This document shows, piece by piece, positions 25,558 to 34,876 of a stretch of DNA of 64,000 bases. The notes beneath the pieces are model-generated. The model was not told the origin of the DNA. It did not search any database and saw only the letters and a list, made by a program, of their open reading frames with translations. Both the position numbers and the translations under genes were made by a program. The stretch is from JBBKWH01 sp037968855 (GTDB taxonomy: Bacteria > Pseudomonadota > Gammaproteobacteria > Pseudomonadales > Moraxellaceae): assembly GCA_037968855.1 (NCBI GenBank), contig JBBKWH010000050.1, forward strand, positions 1 through 64,000, given 5' to 3'. The stretch's first letter is position 1. Each line of letters opens with the position of its first letter.

Positions 25558-26352
25558 ATGTCAGCCCTCATGCGCCAAGAGCCTACGCCTGCCCGTGTCG
25601 ATGATCAGTGGTTTAACCAACTACCCGATGATCTGTACGTGCCGCCGGAAGCATTTGCCATTTTGCTTGAGCGCTTTGAAGGACCTTTGGATTTTTTGTT
25701 GTACTTGGTCAAAAAGAACGGCTTGAATTTAATCACGCTGGACATTGCACCGATTGCCAGCCAATACCTGTCCTACATTGCTTTGATGCAAACCTTGGAT
25801 GTGGAACTGGCGGCTGACTATCTGGTGATGGCGGCGTTATTGGCCGATCTAAAATCACGCTTGTTGCTGCCCAAACCGGCACGTGACCTGTTGATTGAAG
25901 ATGATCCTCGGCAAGATTTATTGGCCCGCCTTGAAGCCTATGCGGTGATCAAGTCTGGCGCAAACCTGCTGGGTGAGCATGAGGTGGTTGGTCGAGATGT
26001 GTTTATCGCATCGGCACGACGACCTGAGCTAGCCCAGACAGAACACGCATGTTTTGATGCTGATCTTTTGGCCCAAGCCATGCGTGCAATGTTAGGACGT
26101 CCGCAACCTGTCGTGCATCACGTTCGGCATGAGGCGGTACAACTAGACGAGCGACTGGCGGCGATTTTGCAGGCGGTACAGTCGGGTCAAGTGGTGCGTT
26201 TTGACCAACTGTTGCGTGTAGAGCAAGGTCGCATCGGCATTGTGGTGACATTTATGGCGATTTTGGAGTTGCTACGGCAGCAACAGATTGCCCTACAGCA
26301 TGATGGTCAAAGTGGCCCATTGTCGATCAAGGCGTATCGACATGCAGCCTGA
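25558..26352 (+). CDS. scpA: Segregation and condensation protein A
   Basis: ScpA is the kleisin that bridges the SMC head domains. The 264-residue protein has the N-terminal FEGPLDFLLYLVKKNGLNLITLDIAPIASQYLSY segment, then the SMC-neck-binding helix, and a C-terminal winged helix (FDQLLRVEQGRIGIVVTFMAILELLRQQQI). The ATG lies 5 bases after the trpS stop; a TTG 24 bases earlier inside trpS is less likely. scpB overlaps its end and smc lies 5 kb away. Confidence 0.94.
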   Translation: MSALMRQEPTPARVDDQWFNQLPDDLYVPPEAFAILLERFEGPLDFLLYLVKKNGLNLITLDIAPIASQYLSYIALMQTLDVELAADYLVMAALLADLKSRLLLPKPARDLLIEDDPRQDLLARLEAYAVIKSGANLLGEHEVVGRDVFIASARRPELAQTEHACFDADLLAQAMRAMLGRPQPVVHHVRHEAVQLDERLAAILQAVQSGQVVRFDQLLRVEQGRIGIVVTFMAILELLRQQQIALQHDGQSGPLSIKAYRHAA

Positions 26353-26935
26353 CCACCTGCTGAACCAGATTGAAGCGGTGTTGTTTGCCAGCGAAGCACC
26401 TGTTCCGGCCTTAGTGCTTAGACAGTTACTTGATGAGCAACAAGATCGCCAAATGCTTAACACTTTATTGGCCGAGCTAAATCAGCGCTATTGCGATACC
26501 GCACTAGAACTGGTTGAAACGGCTAGTGGCTATCGAATGCAAGTCCGTGCGCAATATGGCGCGACACTTCAGCATTTGTGGCCAGAACGGAACATCAAGC
26601 TATCGACAGCCCTGTTAGAAACCTTAACAGTGATTGCCTATCGGCAGCCGGTGACTCGTAGTGATATCGAACAACTGCGTGGGGTGACCGTCAACAGTCA
26701 AATCCTCCGCACCTTGTTTGATCGCCAGTGGATTGCAGAGCGTGGATACCGTGATGTTGCTGGTCGTCCAGCGCTATTGGTGACCACTCGGCAGTTTTTG
26801 GATGCATTCGGACTCCGTTCGCTGGCAGAACTGCCAACACTTGGGGATACTGTGCAACATTTATCGGCAGTCAATGTGCCGAAGGCCGAATTTGGCCGCG
26901 AGATGAATGCACAACAAGATTCAAAGCAGAGGTAA
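26342..26935 (+). CDS. scpB: Segregation and condensation protein B
   Basis: ScpB dimers bind ScpA and complete the SMC-ScpAB condensin. The 197-residue protein starts MQPDHLLNQIEAVLFASEAP and has two winged helices: LLETLTVIAYRQPVTRSDIEQLRGV is the family signature, with GRPALLVTTRQFLDAFGL near the end. Its start lies inside scpA (11-base overlap), implying coupled translation. Confidence 0.94.
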   Translation: MQPDHLLNQIEAVLFASEAPVPALVLRQLLDEQQDRQMLNTLLAELNQRYCDTALELVETASGYRMQVRAQYGATLQHLWPERNIKLSTALLETLTVIAYRQPVTRSDIEQLRGVTVNSQILRTLFDRQWIAERGYRDVAGRPALLVTTRQFLDAFGLRSLAELPTLGDTVQHLSAVNVPKAEFGREMNAQQDSKQR

Positions 26936-26939
26936 AAAC

Positions 26940-27818
26940 ATGAGCGAAAAGCTGCAAAAAGTCCTAGCCCGGATGGGCTTAGGATCTCGGCGATACATGG
27001 AGGAAGTGATTGCCGCCGGCCGAGTCAGCGTCAATGGCCGCGTCGCCACCGTCGGTGAACGAATCGAAGCCGGTGACGAGTTGCGCATTGATGGTCGCAA
27101 GCTCAACTATCAACACGAAGATCAAATGCGTCGTCGTGTGTTGGTCTATTACAAACCTGAAGGCGAAATTTGCTCACGCAACGACCCTGATGGTCGTCCA
27201 ACTGTGTTTGAACAACTGCCACAGATGGCCAATGACCGCTGGGTCATGGTTGGTCGTTTGGACATCAACAGTACCGGTTTGCTGTTGTTTACCAATGACG
27301 GCGAACTAGCCAATCGCTTGATGCACCCGTCGAGCGAAATTGAACGTGAATACGCCGTGCGCGTGATGGGCGAAGTGACTCAAGAAGCCCGTCAAAATCT
27401 ACTCAATGGTGTAGAGCTTGACGATGGCCCTGCCAAGTTTGAATCGTTTGGCGAGATTGGTGGCGATGGGATTAACCGTTGGTATCAAGTGGTGGTCAAA
27501 GAAGGTCGTAACCGCGAGGTACGTCGTTTGTTTGAATCACAGGGTCTAAAAGTTAGCCGCTTGCTGCGCACACGCTACGGCACGGTGATTTTGCCACGCG
27601 AGTTGCGGACTGGCCGCTGGATTGAGCTAGACAAGCATGATATCGACCACATGGTGCAAAGCGTTCAGCTTAAACCACGGGTAGGTACAGGCTTGTACGG
27701 GATGGCCAAACGTCGTGCCGAGCGTCAAGCCGAAAATCCACTACCGGCACGTCGCGGTGGTTATTTGCGCCAACAAAAGCGTGATAACGGCAATGGTGGT
27801 CAAGGCGGCAATCAGTAA
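26940..27818 (+). CDS. rluB: 23S rRNA pseudouridine(2605) synthase RluB
   Basis: A 292-residue RsuA/RluB-type pseudouridine synthase. An S4 RNA-binding domain (MSEKLQKVLARMGLGSRR, residues ~1-50) is followed by the catalytic domain with WVMVGRLDINSTGLLLFTNDG, where Asp is catalytic, and GRNREVRRLFESQGLKVSRL. The tail beyond ~residue 260 is Arg/Gly/Asn-rich and low complexity, a common extension in RluB. An AGAGG site precedes the ATG. rluB after scpB is a conserved order in proteobacteria. Confidence 0.94.
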   Translation: MSEKLQKVLARMGLGSRRYMEEVIAAGRVSVNGRVATVGERIEAGDELRIDGRKLNYQHEDQMRRRVLVYYKPEGEICSRNDPDGRPTVFEQLPQMANDRWVMVGRLDINSTGLLLFTNDGELANRLMHPSSEIEREYAVRVMGEVTQEARQNLLNGVELDDGPAKFESFGEIGGDGINRWYQVVVKEGRNREVRRLFESQGLKVSRLLRTRYGTVILPRELRTGRWIELDKHDIDHMVQSVQLKPRVGTGLYGMAKRRAERQAENPLPARRGGYLRQQKRDNGNGGQGGNQ

Positions 27819-27848
27819 GGATTGCGGCTAAACCCACATCGCCCACCT

Positions 27849-27887
27849 CAAAAACCCCGCTCAAGTGCAGACTTGGCGGGGTTTTTT
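27849..27887. terminator. Bidirectional terminator between rluB and ligA
   Basis: AAAACCCCGC pairs with GCGGGGTTTT, with an inner CAAGT/ACTTG extension and flanking A and T runs. It overlaps the ligA stop codon by two bases and lies 30 bases after rluB. Confidence 0.88.
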
Positions 27888-30036
27888 ATTCCTCTCGATA
27901 TAAACTCAAATCCACCCCATGCCCTTCCGCCAAGCTTAAAAACTCTACTTCGCTATACACCTGCACGCCCAACTTAGTGGCTTTGTCTAGCTTACTGCCC
28001 GCCTTCTCACCCGCCACCAACGCCTTGGTTTTGGCCGAAATACTGCCAGACACCCGTGCACCCAATTCTTGCAAAATCTGCGTGGCTTGCTCGCGGCTAA
28101 ACTCATGCAATGTACCCGTAATCACCCAACTTTCGCCGGTTAATGGCTGGCGTGTCCGCGCAACCGGCGCAGGCCAATGGATACCCGCCGCCAATAAGCG
28201 ATCTAATACCTCAATATTATGCGGCGCACGGAAGAAGTCATAAATCCATTCGGCCGTGATCTGACCAACGTCTGGGGTTTTTTGTAGGGTATCCAAATCT
28301 GCGGTTTTGATCGCATCTAAGGTTTGGAAGGTATCGGCCAATTGGCGCGAGGTGTTTTCGCCCACTCCACGAATGCCTAATGCATAAATCAGGCGCGACA
28401 AGGTGGTTTGCTTGCTGGCTTCAATTGCATCCAGCAAGTTTTGTACTGACTTTTCGCCCATTTTTTCCAGCGTCAGTAACTGCTCGCGATGTTCGTGCAA
28501 GTGGTACAGATCGGCCACGTTATTCAGTAAGCCAATACTCAGCAAGCCTTCCACCCAACGATCCCCTAGACCATCAATGTCCATCGCCTTACGCGCCACA
28601 AAGTGCCGTATCGCCTCAATGCGCTGTGCAGGACAATACAAGCCACCACTACAACGCGCCGCCGCTTCGCCTTCTGGCTGCACCACAGGCGACTGACAGA
28701 CCGGACAAACACTGGGCAAACGGACAAATTGATCAGCACCTTGTATCGCCTCTGGTCGAAACTCCAGCCAAACCCGCTCGACCTTGGGAATCACATCACC
28801 GGCCCGATGCACGCTGACGGTATCGCCCACCCGTACATCCAGCCGATAAATTTCGGCCAGATTGTGCAAGGTCACATTGCTGACCGTCACGCCACCGACA
28901 AACACGGGCTTTAAGCGTGCCACAGGGGTCAGTGTGCCGGTACGACCGACTTGCCAATCAATCTGTTCGACCGTGGTGAGCGCGGCTTGGGCAGGGAATT
29001 TATAGGCGGTCGCCCAACGCGGCTCACGGCTTAAAAAGCCCAGTTGTTTTTGTTGCCGCAGGTTATCGACCTTGATGACCAAACCGTCGATATCGACCTT
29101 GAGGTCTGGTCGCTCGGTTTGAATCTGCTCATACACCTGTTGTACTGCCTCGATACTCTCGACCACAAACTGGCGTTCGGCAATCTCAAAGCCAAAGGTG
29201 GTGAGCCACTGTAGGCTGTCCGACTGGCTGGCCTGTCCGTGATCTGGCGTGCTTTGCGCAATCGAATAGGCATAAAACGCCAAGGGTCGTGCCGCTGCAA
29301 TGGCCGGATCAAGCTGACGCAAACTGCCCGCTGCCGCGTTGCGTGGATTGACAAAGGTCTTGTCGCCGCGAGCAATGGCCTCACGATTGAGCTTATCAAA
29401 GCCACTTTTTGGCATCAGCACTTCACCGCGTACTTCGAGCAAATCGGGTACATCTGCACCGACCAGCACTTTAGGCAGGTTGCGAATGGTCAGCGCGTTG
29501 TGGGTGATGTCCTCGCCGGTTTCGCCATCGCCACGGGTCACGGCTTGGGTCAATTGGCCGTGTTGATAAATCAATGACACCGCCAGACCATCCAGCTTGA
29601 GTTCTAACTCATAATGAATGGTTTGATTGGGTAGGCGTTCACGGATGCGTTGATCAAAGGCCACCAACTCGTCGTATTCAAACACATTGCCCAACGACAA
29701 CATCGGCACGGCATGGCTGACACTGGCAAATTGGCCCAGCGCTTCGCCACCGACTTTTTGTGTTGGGGTATCGGATTGGGTCAGGTTGGGATGGGCTTGC
29801 TCTAGGGCTTTAAGTCGATTAAACAGTTGATCATATTCGCCGTCGTCAATGAGCGGCGCATCCATGACATAGTAAGCATGGTTATGTTGAGCAATCAGGC
29901 GGATCAGATCGCGCATGTGGGCGATGATGGTTGTAGTGGCTTGAGCGTCTTGTGGTTCTTTTTGTTGTAAAGATTGTTTTTGCAAATCAGTATGTTGTAG
30001 GTCATTGCTAGCAAATAAATCAGTTTGATTGCTCAT
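27886..30036 (-). CDS. ligA: NAD-dependent DNA ligase LigA
   Basis: A 716-residue NAD+-dependent ligase that seals nicks in replication and repair. The domain order is: Ia/adenylation with active Lys147 (LELKLDGLAVS), OB fold (LKPVFVGGVTVSNVTLHNLAE), Cys4 zinc finger (CPVCQSP ... CSGGLYCPAQ), helix-hairpin-helix (LSRLIYALGIRGVGENTS) and a C-terminal BRCT domain. The first ~35 residues are a Gln-rich extension before domain Ia. The start at MSNQTDLFAS has no good ribosome binding site; an ATG 15 bases upstream lies in a hairpin arm. zipA lies 150 bases upstream. Confidence 0.95.
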   Translation of the reverse strand: MSNQTDLFASNDLQHTDLQKQSLQQKEPQDAQATTTIIAHMRDLIRLIAQHNHAYYVMDAPLIDDGEYDQLFNRLKALEQAHPNLTQSDTPTQKVGGEALGQFASVSHAVPMLSLGNVFEYDELVAFDQRIRERLPNQTIHYELELKLDGLAVSLIYQHGQLTQAVTRGDGETGEDITHNALTIRNLPKVLVGADVPDLLEVRGEVLMPKSGFDKLNREAIARGDKTFVNPRNAAAGSLRQLDPAIAAARPLAFYAYSIAQSTPDHGQASQSDSLQWLTTFGFEIAERQFVVESIEAVQQVYEQIQTERPDLKVDIDGLVIKVDNLRQQKQLGFLSREPRWATAYKFPAQAALTTVEQIDWQVGRTGTLTPVARLKPVFVGGVTVSNVTLHNLAEIYRLDVRVGDTVSVHRAGDVIPKVERVWLEFRPEAIQGADQFVRLPSVCPVCQSPVVQPEGEAAARCSGGLYCPAQRIEAIRHFVARKAMDIDGLGDRWVEGLLSIGLLNNVADLYHLHEHREQLLTLEKMGEKSVQNLLDAIEASKQTTLSRLIYALGIRGVGENTSRQLADTFQTLDAIKTADLDTLQKTPDVGQITAEWIYDFFRAPHNIEVLDRLLAAGIHWPAPVARTRQPLTGESWVITGTLHEFSREQATQILQELGARVSGSISAKTKALVAGEKAGSKLDKATKLGVQVYSEVEFLSLAEGHGVDLSLYREE

Positions 30037-30047
30037 GGACGTCGGTC

Positions 30048-30076
30048 TCATACCGTCACGGGAATGGACGGTATGA
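30048..30076. promoter_or_regulatory. Perfect 10-base inverted repeat just upstream of ligA
   Basis: TCATACCGTC and GACGGTATGA are exact inverted repeats with a 9-base spacer, ending 11 bases before the ligA ATG. There is no T-run and no Shine-Dalgarno nearby. In the mRNA it would be a hairpin next to the start codon; in DNA it could be an operator. Confidence 0.55.
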
Positions 30077-30186
30077 TAGCCTAGCTGGATCAATTGTGAA
30101 TAAAGCTGTGTTCGACTAGCGACGGTTGATGTCGTTACTTCAGATCGAACGAATCAACTGTGCTGAGCGCTTTATTGCTGACTGGA

Positions 30187-31212
30187 TTATTCGCTGGGCT
30201 TAAACTCAAGCACTTGATGACGATAGCTTTCGCGCAGTTGCTTGGTCATCGGGTTCATTTGCTCGTCAAACACATTGGCAAATAAATCGCGCGCCAGTAG
30301 GCCAGAAATGCTGGTCATCATGTCGTAGCCATGCACCGCCTTGGCGCTTGGCAAAGCCAAAAAGAATGCCAAACCATCAATTTGATCTTGTGGCATCGTT
30401 TCGAGGTCAAAACCCGACGGGCCATCTGCCCCATAGCGCAACACGCTAAACATCAATGGCCCTTGGCCGGTTGGTTCTTCAAAGCGATGAAACAGCGACA
30501 TCTCGCCAAAGCGCAGACCATATTGACGCAGCAAATGCAGCACACGCTCACCGCTCATAGGGCGGCCGCTGGTGGGCAGTAAATACAGACCAATAATGGT
30601 TTCGGCTTGGGCCAATGTGGTGTCTTCATCACGACGGGCGCGGTCTTCTAGATGTGCATCTAACAAGTGGCTTTCGCCCTGCCAATCTTCGAGGTCTGCA
30701 CACTCGACGGGTGTCACCATTTTGGCGGTGGCTTGATCGAGGTCACTGAGCATATCGTCAAGATCCTCACCTTGCTCGGTCGGTGTGACGGCTGATTGCA
30801 CAGGATCAAGTATTGTGGCTGGGGTGCTGTTTATCTCGCTGACATCGTCCATACTGGGCACATCACGCGACTGGCTAGGGCGAATATCTGGAATATCATC
30901 GGCCAGATCCGCTACTGCCGAAGAGGATGCAGTTGGCTCAATTCGCTCATGATCGGCAGCATAATCGCTCACGGCTGCTTTATCGCTCACGGCTGCTTGA
31001 GCATCCAATGCAGCACGGGCATGACGTGGCACAACAGGCGGACGTTGAGAGTGAGCCTGCGCAGCAATATCAGCACTCAACGCTGCGGTGAGGGTGTCTA
31101 CATCCGTAGCTGGTGCTGTCTTGCTTGATGATCCACGACGCAGCAATAAGTACAGCCCCAACACAATCATGATGAGCGCTAATGCCAAACCCAAGGCAAC
31201 CACAATATCCAA
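30187..31212 (-). CDS. zipA: Cell division protein ZipA
   Basis: ZipA tethers FtsZ to the inner membrane at the division site. The 341-residue protein has an N-terminal membrane anchor (residues ~5-24, ALGLALALIMIVLGLYLLL), a basic stretch, a ~170-residue Pro/Ala/Asp-rich linker, and a C-terminal FtsZ-binding domain from ~residue 200 (ETIIGLYLLPTSGRPMSGERVLHLLRQYGLRFGEMSLFH). The start is TTG, with a strong GGGGAG site inside the smc end 8 bases upstream, so it is coupled to smc. smc-zipA-ligA is a conserved order in gammaproteobacteria. Confidence 0.93.
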   Translation of the reverse strand: MDIVVALGLALALIMIVLGLYLLLRRGSSSKTAPATDVDTLTAALSADIAAQAHSQRPPVVPRHARAALDAQAAVSDKAAVSDYAADHERIEPTASSSAVADLADDIPDIRPSQSRDVPSMDDVSEINSTPATILDPVQSAVTPTEQGEDLDDMLSDLDQATAKMVTPVECADLEDWQGESHLLDAHLEDRARRDEDTTLAQAETIIGLYLLPTSGRPMSGERVLHLLRQYGLRFGEMSLFHRFEEPTGQGPLMFSVLRYGADGPSGFDLETMPQDQIDGLAFFLALPSAKAVHGYDMMTSISGLLARDLFANVFDEQMNPMTKQLRESYRHQVLEFKPSE

Positions 31213-31217
31213 TGTCT

Positions 31218-34200
31218 TTACTCCCCTGTTGCCGCATGTGGTGTCGCGTGTGTTGCACCAAATGTTGCAGCTTGCTCTAAACTGACCGAGACCATTCGTG
31301 ACACACCGGCTTCTGGCATGGTGACACCAATTAAATCGGTTGCCATGCTCATGGCCAACTTATTATGACTAATGTAAATGAATTGAACCTGTTCCGACAA
31401 TTCAGCCACTAATGTACAGAATCGCTGCACATTTGCATCATCTAATGGCGCGTCAACTTCGTCTAGCAAACAAAATGGTGCTGGATTGAGCCTAAAAATT
31501 GCAAACACCAATGACAATGCGGTGAGGGCTTTTTCGCCCCCTGATAATAGCGCAATACTGCTGTTCTTTTTGCCTGGTGGTTGCGCCATCAGTCGGACAC
31601 CGGACTGCCAACCATCCTCCAGAATCAAACGCGCTTGCCCACCACCAAACACCTTGGGAAACAACACGTGTAGCTCGGCATTGACCCGATCAAACGTCCC
31701 CATAAATAACTGGCGGGTTTCTTGATCAATAGTGGTCATGGCCGCTTCAAGCTGGTCAATGGTCTGCTGCAAATCGTCCATTTGATGACACAGTTCATCA
31801 TGGCGGTCGGTCAATTCTTGCAAGGCCGCTGGCGCTGCCAAGTTCAGATCACCCAATTTGGCCAGTTGGCGCTCAACCGTTTGTAAGCGGTCGCGTTGCT
31901 CGGCCTGCACAGTGGCATCAAATAGCACCGCCGGATCAACCGCTGCCTCAATCGCCGCTAACTGCTGCTCAATATGCAGTAGTTCACCTTTGGCCTGCTG
32001 CCATGCCAAACGGGTGTTTTCCATGTGGTCGCGCAACTGATCTTCTTGCACTTGGCCGTGCTGCCGCGCATCGCTTAAACGTTGCTGGGTGGCTTGTACA
32101 TCGGCCAACTTGCCTTGACGCAAAGCCCATTGCTCACGCGCGGCCAACACGCGTACTTGTGCCTGTTCACGCTGTGCCAGTAACGGTGCTAACTGCTGGT
32201 GTAACGCCTCTACTTGTTGCGCAAGCACGCGGACTTGCACCAGTAAATCTGCTTGCTGCGCCTCGCCTCGCGCCAAGGTATCCAGCATTGACTGTCGTTT
32301 AGATTCGGTCAACTGCCGATCCAATCGGCATTGTTGCCGCTGATGAACGATTTGGCGACTTTGTTCTTTCAACAGATCACAACGTTGTCGGCTGTCGTTT
32401 AACTGCTCGCGAGCATCTGCCAACTGTTGCTGGAGCGGCGACAGGCGAATCTGCACACTGGCCAGATCCATCTGTAGGTCTTCGCGTTGCTGCTGATCAT
32501 CTTGTTGCTCGGCCAGCAATTGCGCGAGTTGGGTCTGTTGCTGCGCTAATTGTTGACGACGCAGATTAAGGGCGTTGTCTAATCGTGCCAGTTGCAAGTC
32601 ATGCTGATGCAAGGTCTGCTTCAGCTGGCTCTCTTTGCTATTGATTGGTGCGAGCTGCGCATCAATAGCGGCAATTTGATCCAGTGCCTGCTGACGCTGC
32701 TGGCTTAACTGCTGATAATGCAGCTCGCTGGCATCTAATTGGCCTTGCAATTGTTCGACTCGCAAGCGACGTGCCAACTGGCCTGCACCGGCATCCATCG
32801 GTGCTTGATGCAAATCGATCTGCCAGTCCACACCACACCACAGGCCAGATCGACTCAGCAAACTTTGTCCAACCTGCAACTGCTCACGTAAGGCCAGCCA
32901 TTGTGTATCAGACAACGATGCCCTGACCAGACCAACCGCCTGCCATTGGCTCAACATCGGTGCACTGATCCAACTGCTAATCGGTTGAACCGCTGGATCG
33001 GCCAGCGGTTTTAAATCCGCTGTATCACGGATCGGCCCCAGTTGGTGCGGGCCAGACATCGGTATGGTTTGTTCAGATTCAGCAATGATTGGCGCACTCA
33101 ACCAGTGACCCAGTAGACGCTCAATCAACTCGACATGCTGCTGGCCTTCCGCGGTGAGTTGCAACTGATCAGTCAATCGAGATGCTGCGGCAGACGATTC
33201 CAAAGACGCCTGAGACTTTGTAGATTCAGCGTTTTTAGATTGAGACTGTGTAGCCTGCTGCTGCGTGGCCAACGCATCCACCGCCTGCAATGCCTGTAAT
33301 TCTGCACGCCAATCGGTACGCTGTTGCTGAACGTCTTGCCATTCGGCTTGGCTGTGATCACGTTGCTGCTGTTGCGCAAGCAATGCCTGCTGGAGCGTTT
33401 GCCGCTGTGCGTCTAAGCGCAGTTGATCCACCTGATCATCATCACGTTGCGCCTGTAGATCATCATACTCAGCTTGTAGATCATCCAGACGAATCTGTCG
33501 CACACTGGCTTGCAACTGATTGATCTGTGCATCTTGTCGCTGGCCGTTACGCTCAATTAAGCCAATTTCATGGGTCAGTTGGCTCTGACGCTGTTGCCAC
33601 TGACTCAGTTGCTGCTCGGTACTTTGCACGCTGGCTTGCAGTCGATGCCATGCTTGGTCTTGCTGCTGTAGCTCTGCTTGCAGGTGTTGTTCGTTGGGCA
33701 AATCTTGCTCACGCTGTAAAACTACAGCCAAAGCCTGCCCCAACTGATCGGCTTGCTGCTGATCCTGCTGATGCTGCGCCTGCACACGGTCCAATTGCGC
33801 CTGTAACTCTGCCAAGCGAACGTTGCTGTTGGCCAATTGTTGTTGGTGCTGGCCCAGTTCAGAGGCGCATTTGGCATCGTCTTGCTCGGCCGCTTGCCAG
33901 CGTTGTTGCTCTGGCTCGGCATCGGCAAGCAATGCAGTAAGTTGCTGGCTGGCAGTTTGCCAATCCAATTCGGTTTGATTGCGCTGACTACGTAAATCAC
34001 GAAATCGCTCACCTAATGCCGCCAATTGATCGGTCTGCACCTGTTGCTTGCTTAACCAGTGCTGATGCTCAGCCGACCACAGGTTGATCTGTAAAGCACG
34101 TTGTTCGGCTTGCAACTGCTTAAAGCGCTCGGCGGCTTGGCTTTGCCGTTTTAGAATGCTGATTTGCTTGGCAAGCTCATCCACCACGTCTTGTAAGCGT

Positions 34201-34775
34201 AATAAATTTTGTCGTGTATGGTCTAAATGATCCAAGGTTTCGCGGCGGCGGGCTTGATAGCGAGACACCCCCGCAGCTTCTTCAATAAACACCCGCAAAT
34301 CGTCTGGCTTGGCTTCAACCAAACGATTAATCATGCCCTGCTGAATCACTGCATACGAGCGCGGTCCTAAGCCCGTGCCCAAAAAAATATCGGTAATATC
34401 ACGACGACGACAACGTGTGCCATTCAGAAAATAATCCGAACGGCCATCACGCGTCACTTGGCGACGTACTGATAACTCGTTGTAATTGTTGTATGCGCCA
34501 CCTAAGCGGCCAAAGGTATTTTCAAAAATCAACTCGACACTGGCTTGGCCAACCGGCTTACGATGCGTAGTTCCTGCAAAGATTACATCGCTCATCGAAT
34601 CGCCACGCAATTGCCGCGCCGATGACTCGCCCATCACCCAACGAATCGCATCAATCACATTGGATTTGCCGCAGCCATTTGGCCCCAGCACTGCCGTCAT
34701 CGGGCCGGGGAAACGCAGCGTTACAGGATCGACAAAGGACTTAAAACCCGCCAACTTAATACTATGCAGTCGCAT
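31218..34775 (-). CDS. smc: Chromosome segregation ATPase SMC
   Basis: A 1185-residue SMC protein, the ATPase of the SMC-ScpAB condensin that extrudes and aligns DNA. Walker A GPNGCGKSNVIDAIRWVMGE is near residue 31, the hinge lies about 520-670, and the C-terminal half carries the signature LLSGGEKALTALSLVFAI and Walker B FCLLDEVDAPLDD. The two coiled coils are strikingly rich in Gln and Leu. Its two partners are encoded within 10 kb on the other strand. The upstream GGGAG lies 18 bases from ATG with a small hairpin between. Confidence 0.96.
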   Translation of the reverse strand: MRLHSIKLAGFKSFVDPVTLRFPGPMTAVLGPNGCGKSNVIDAIRWVMGESSARQLRGDSMSDVIFAGTTHRKPVGQASVELIFENTFGRLGGAYNNYNELSVRRQVTRDGRSDYFLNGTRCRRRDITDIFLGTGLGPRSYAVIQQGMINRLVEAKPDDLRVFIEEAAGVSRYQARRRETLDHLDHTRQNLLRLQDVVDELAKQISILKRQSQAAERFKQLQAEQRALQINLWSAEHQHWLSKQQVQTDQLAALGERFRDLRSQRNQTELDWQTASQQLTALLADAEPEQQRWQAAEQDDAKCASELGQHQQQLANSNVRLAELQAQLDRVQAQHQQDQQQADQLGQALAVVLQREQDLPNEQHLQAELQQQDQAWHRLQASVQSTEQQLSQWQQRQSQLTHEIGLIERNGQRQDAQINQLQASVRQIRLDDLQAEYDDLQAQRDDDQVDQLRLDAQRQTLQQALLAQQQQRDHSQAEWQDVQQQRTDWRAELQALQAVDALATQQQATQSQSKNAESTKSQASLESSAAASRLTDQLQLTAEGQQHVELIERLLGHWLSAPIIAESEQTIPMSGPHQLGPIRDTADLKPLADPAVQPISSWISAPMLSQWQAVGLVRASLSDTQWLALREQLQVGQSLLSRSGLWCGVDWQIDLHQAPMDAGAGQLARRLRVEQLQGQLDASELHYQQLSQQRQQALDQIAAIDAQLAPINSKESQLKQTLHQHDLQLARLDNALNLRRQQLAQQQTQLAQLLAEQQDDQQQREDLQMDLASVQIRLSPLQQQLADAREQLNDSRQRCDLLKEQSRQIVHQRQQCRLDRQLTESKRQSMLDTLARGEAQQADLLVQVRVLAQQVEALHQQLAPLLAQREQAQVRVLAAREQWALRQGKLADVQATQQRLSDARQHGQVQEDQLRDHMENTRLAWQQAKGELLHIEQQLAAIEAAVDPAVLFDATVQAEQRDRLQTVERQLAKLGDLNLAAPAALQELTDRHDELCHQMDDLQQTIDQLEAAMTTIDQETRQLFMGTFDRVNAELHVLFPKVFGGGQARLILEDGWQSGVRLMAQPPGKKNSSIALLSGGEKALTALSLVFAIFRLNPAPFCLLDEVDAPLDDANVQRFCTLVAELSEQVQFIYISHNKLAMSMATDLIGVTMPEAGVSRMVSVSLEQAATFGATHATPHAATGE

Positions 34776-34779
34776 ACTT

Positions 34780-34792
34780 GGCGTCTGACGCC
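34780..34792 (-). promoter_or_regulatory. Hairpin between Shine-Dalgarno and smc start codon
   Basis: In the transcript sense the order is AGGGAGTG, then the palindrome GGCGTC-A-GACGCC, then AAGT-ATG. The ribosome binding site is too far from the start (about 18 bases) unless the hairpin folds and brings them together. This could set or regulate smc translation. Confidence 0.45.
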
Positions 34793-34876
34793 CACTCCCT
34801 TAGCCAAAAACATCTCGAACTGGTGAGACTCAAACCAAACTCAACGCCAAAAAATCAAGTCAAATCAGAGCAACGA

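Noticed and set aside
32100..34100. CAG/CTG-type microsatellite
   Set aside because: The repeats are irregular and explained by Gln- and Leu-rich coiled coil codons of smc; there is no pure tandem array.
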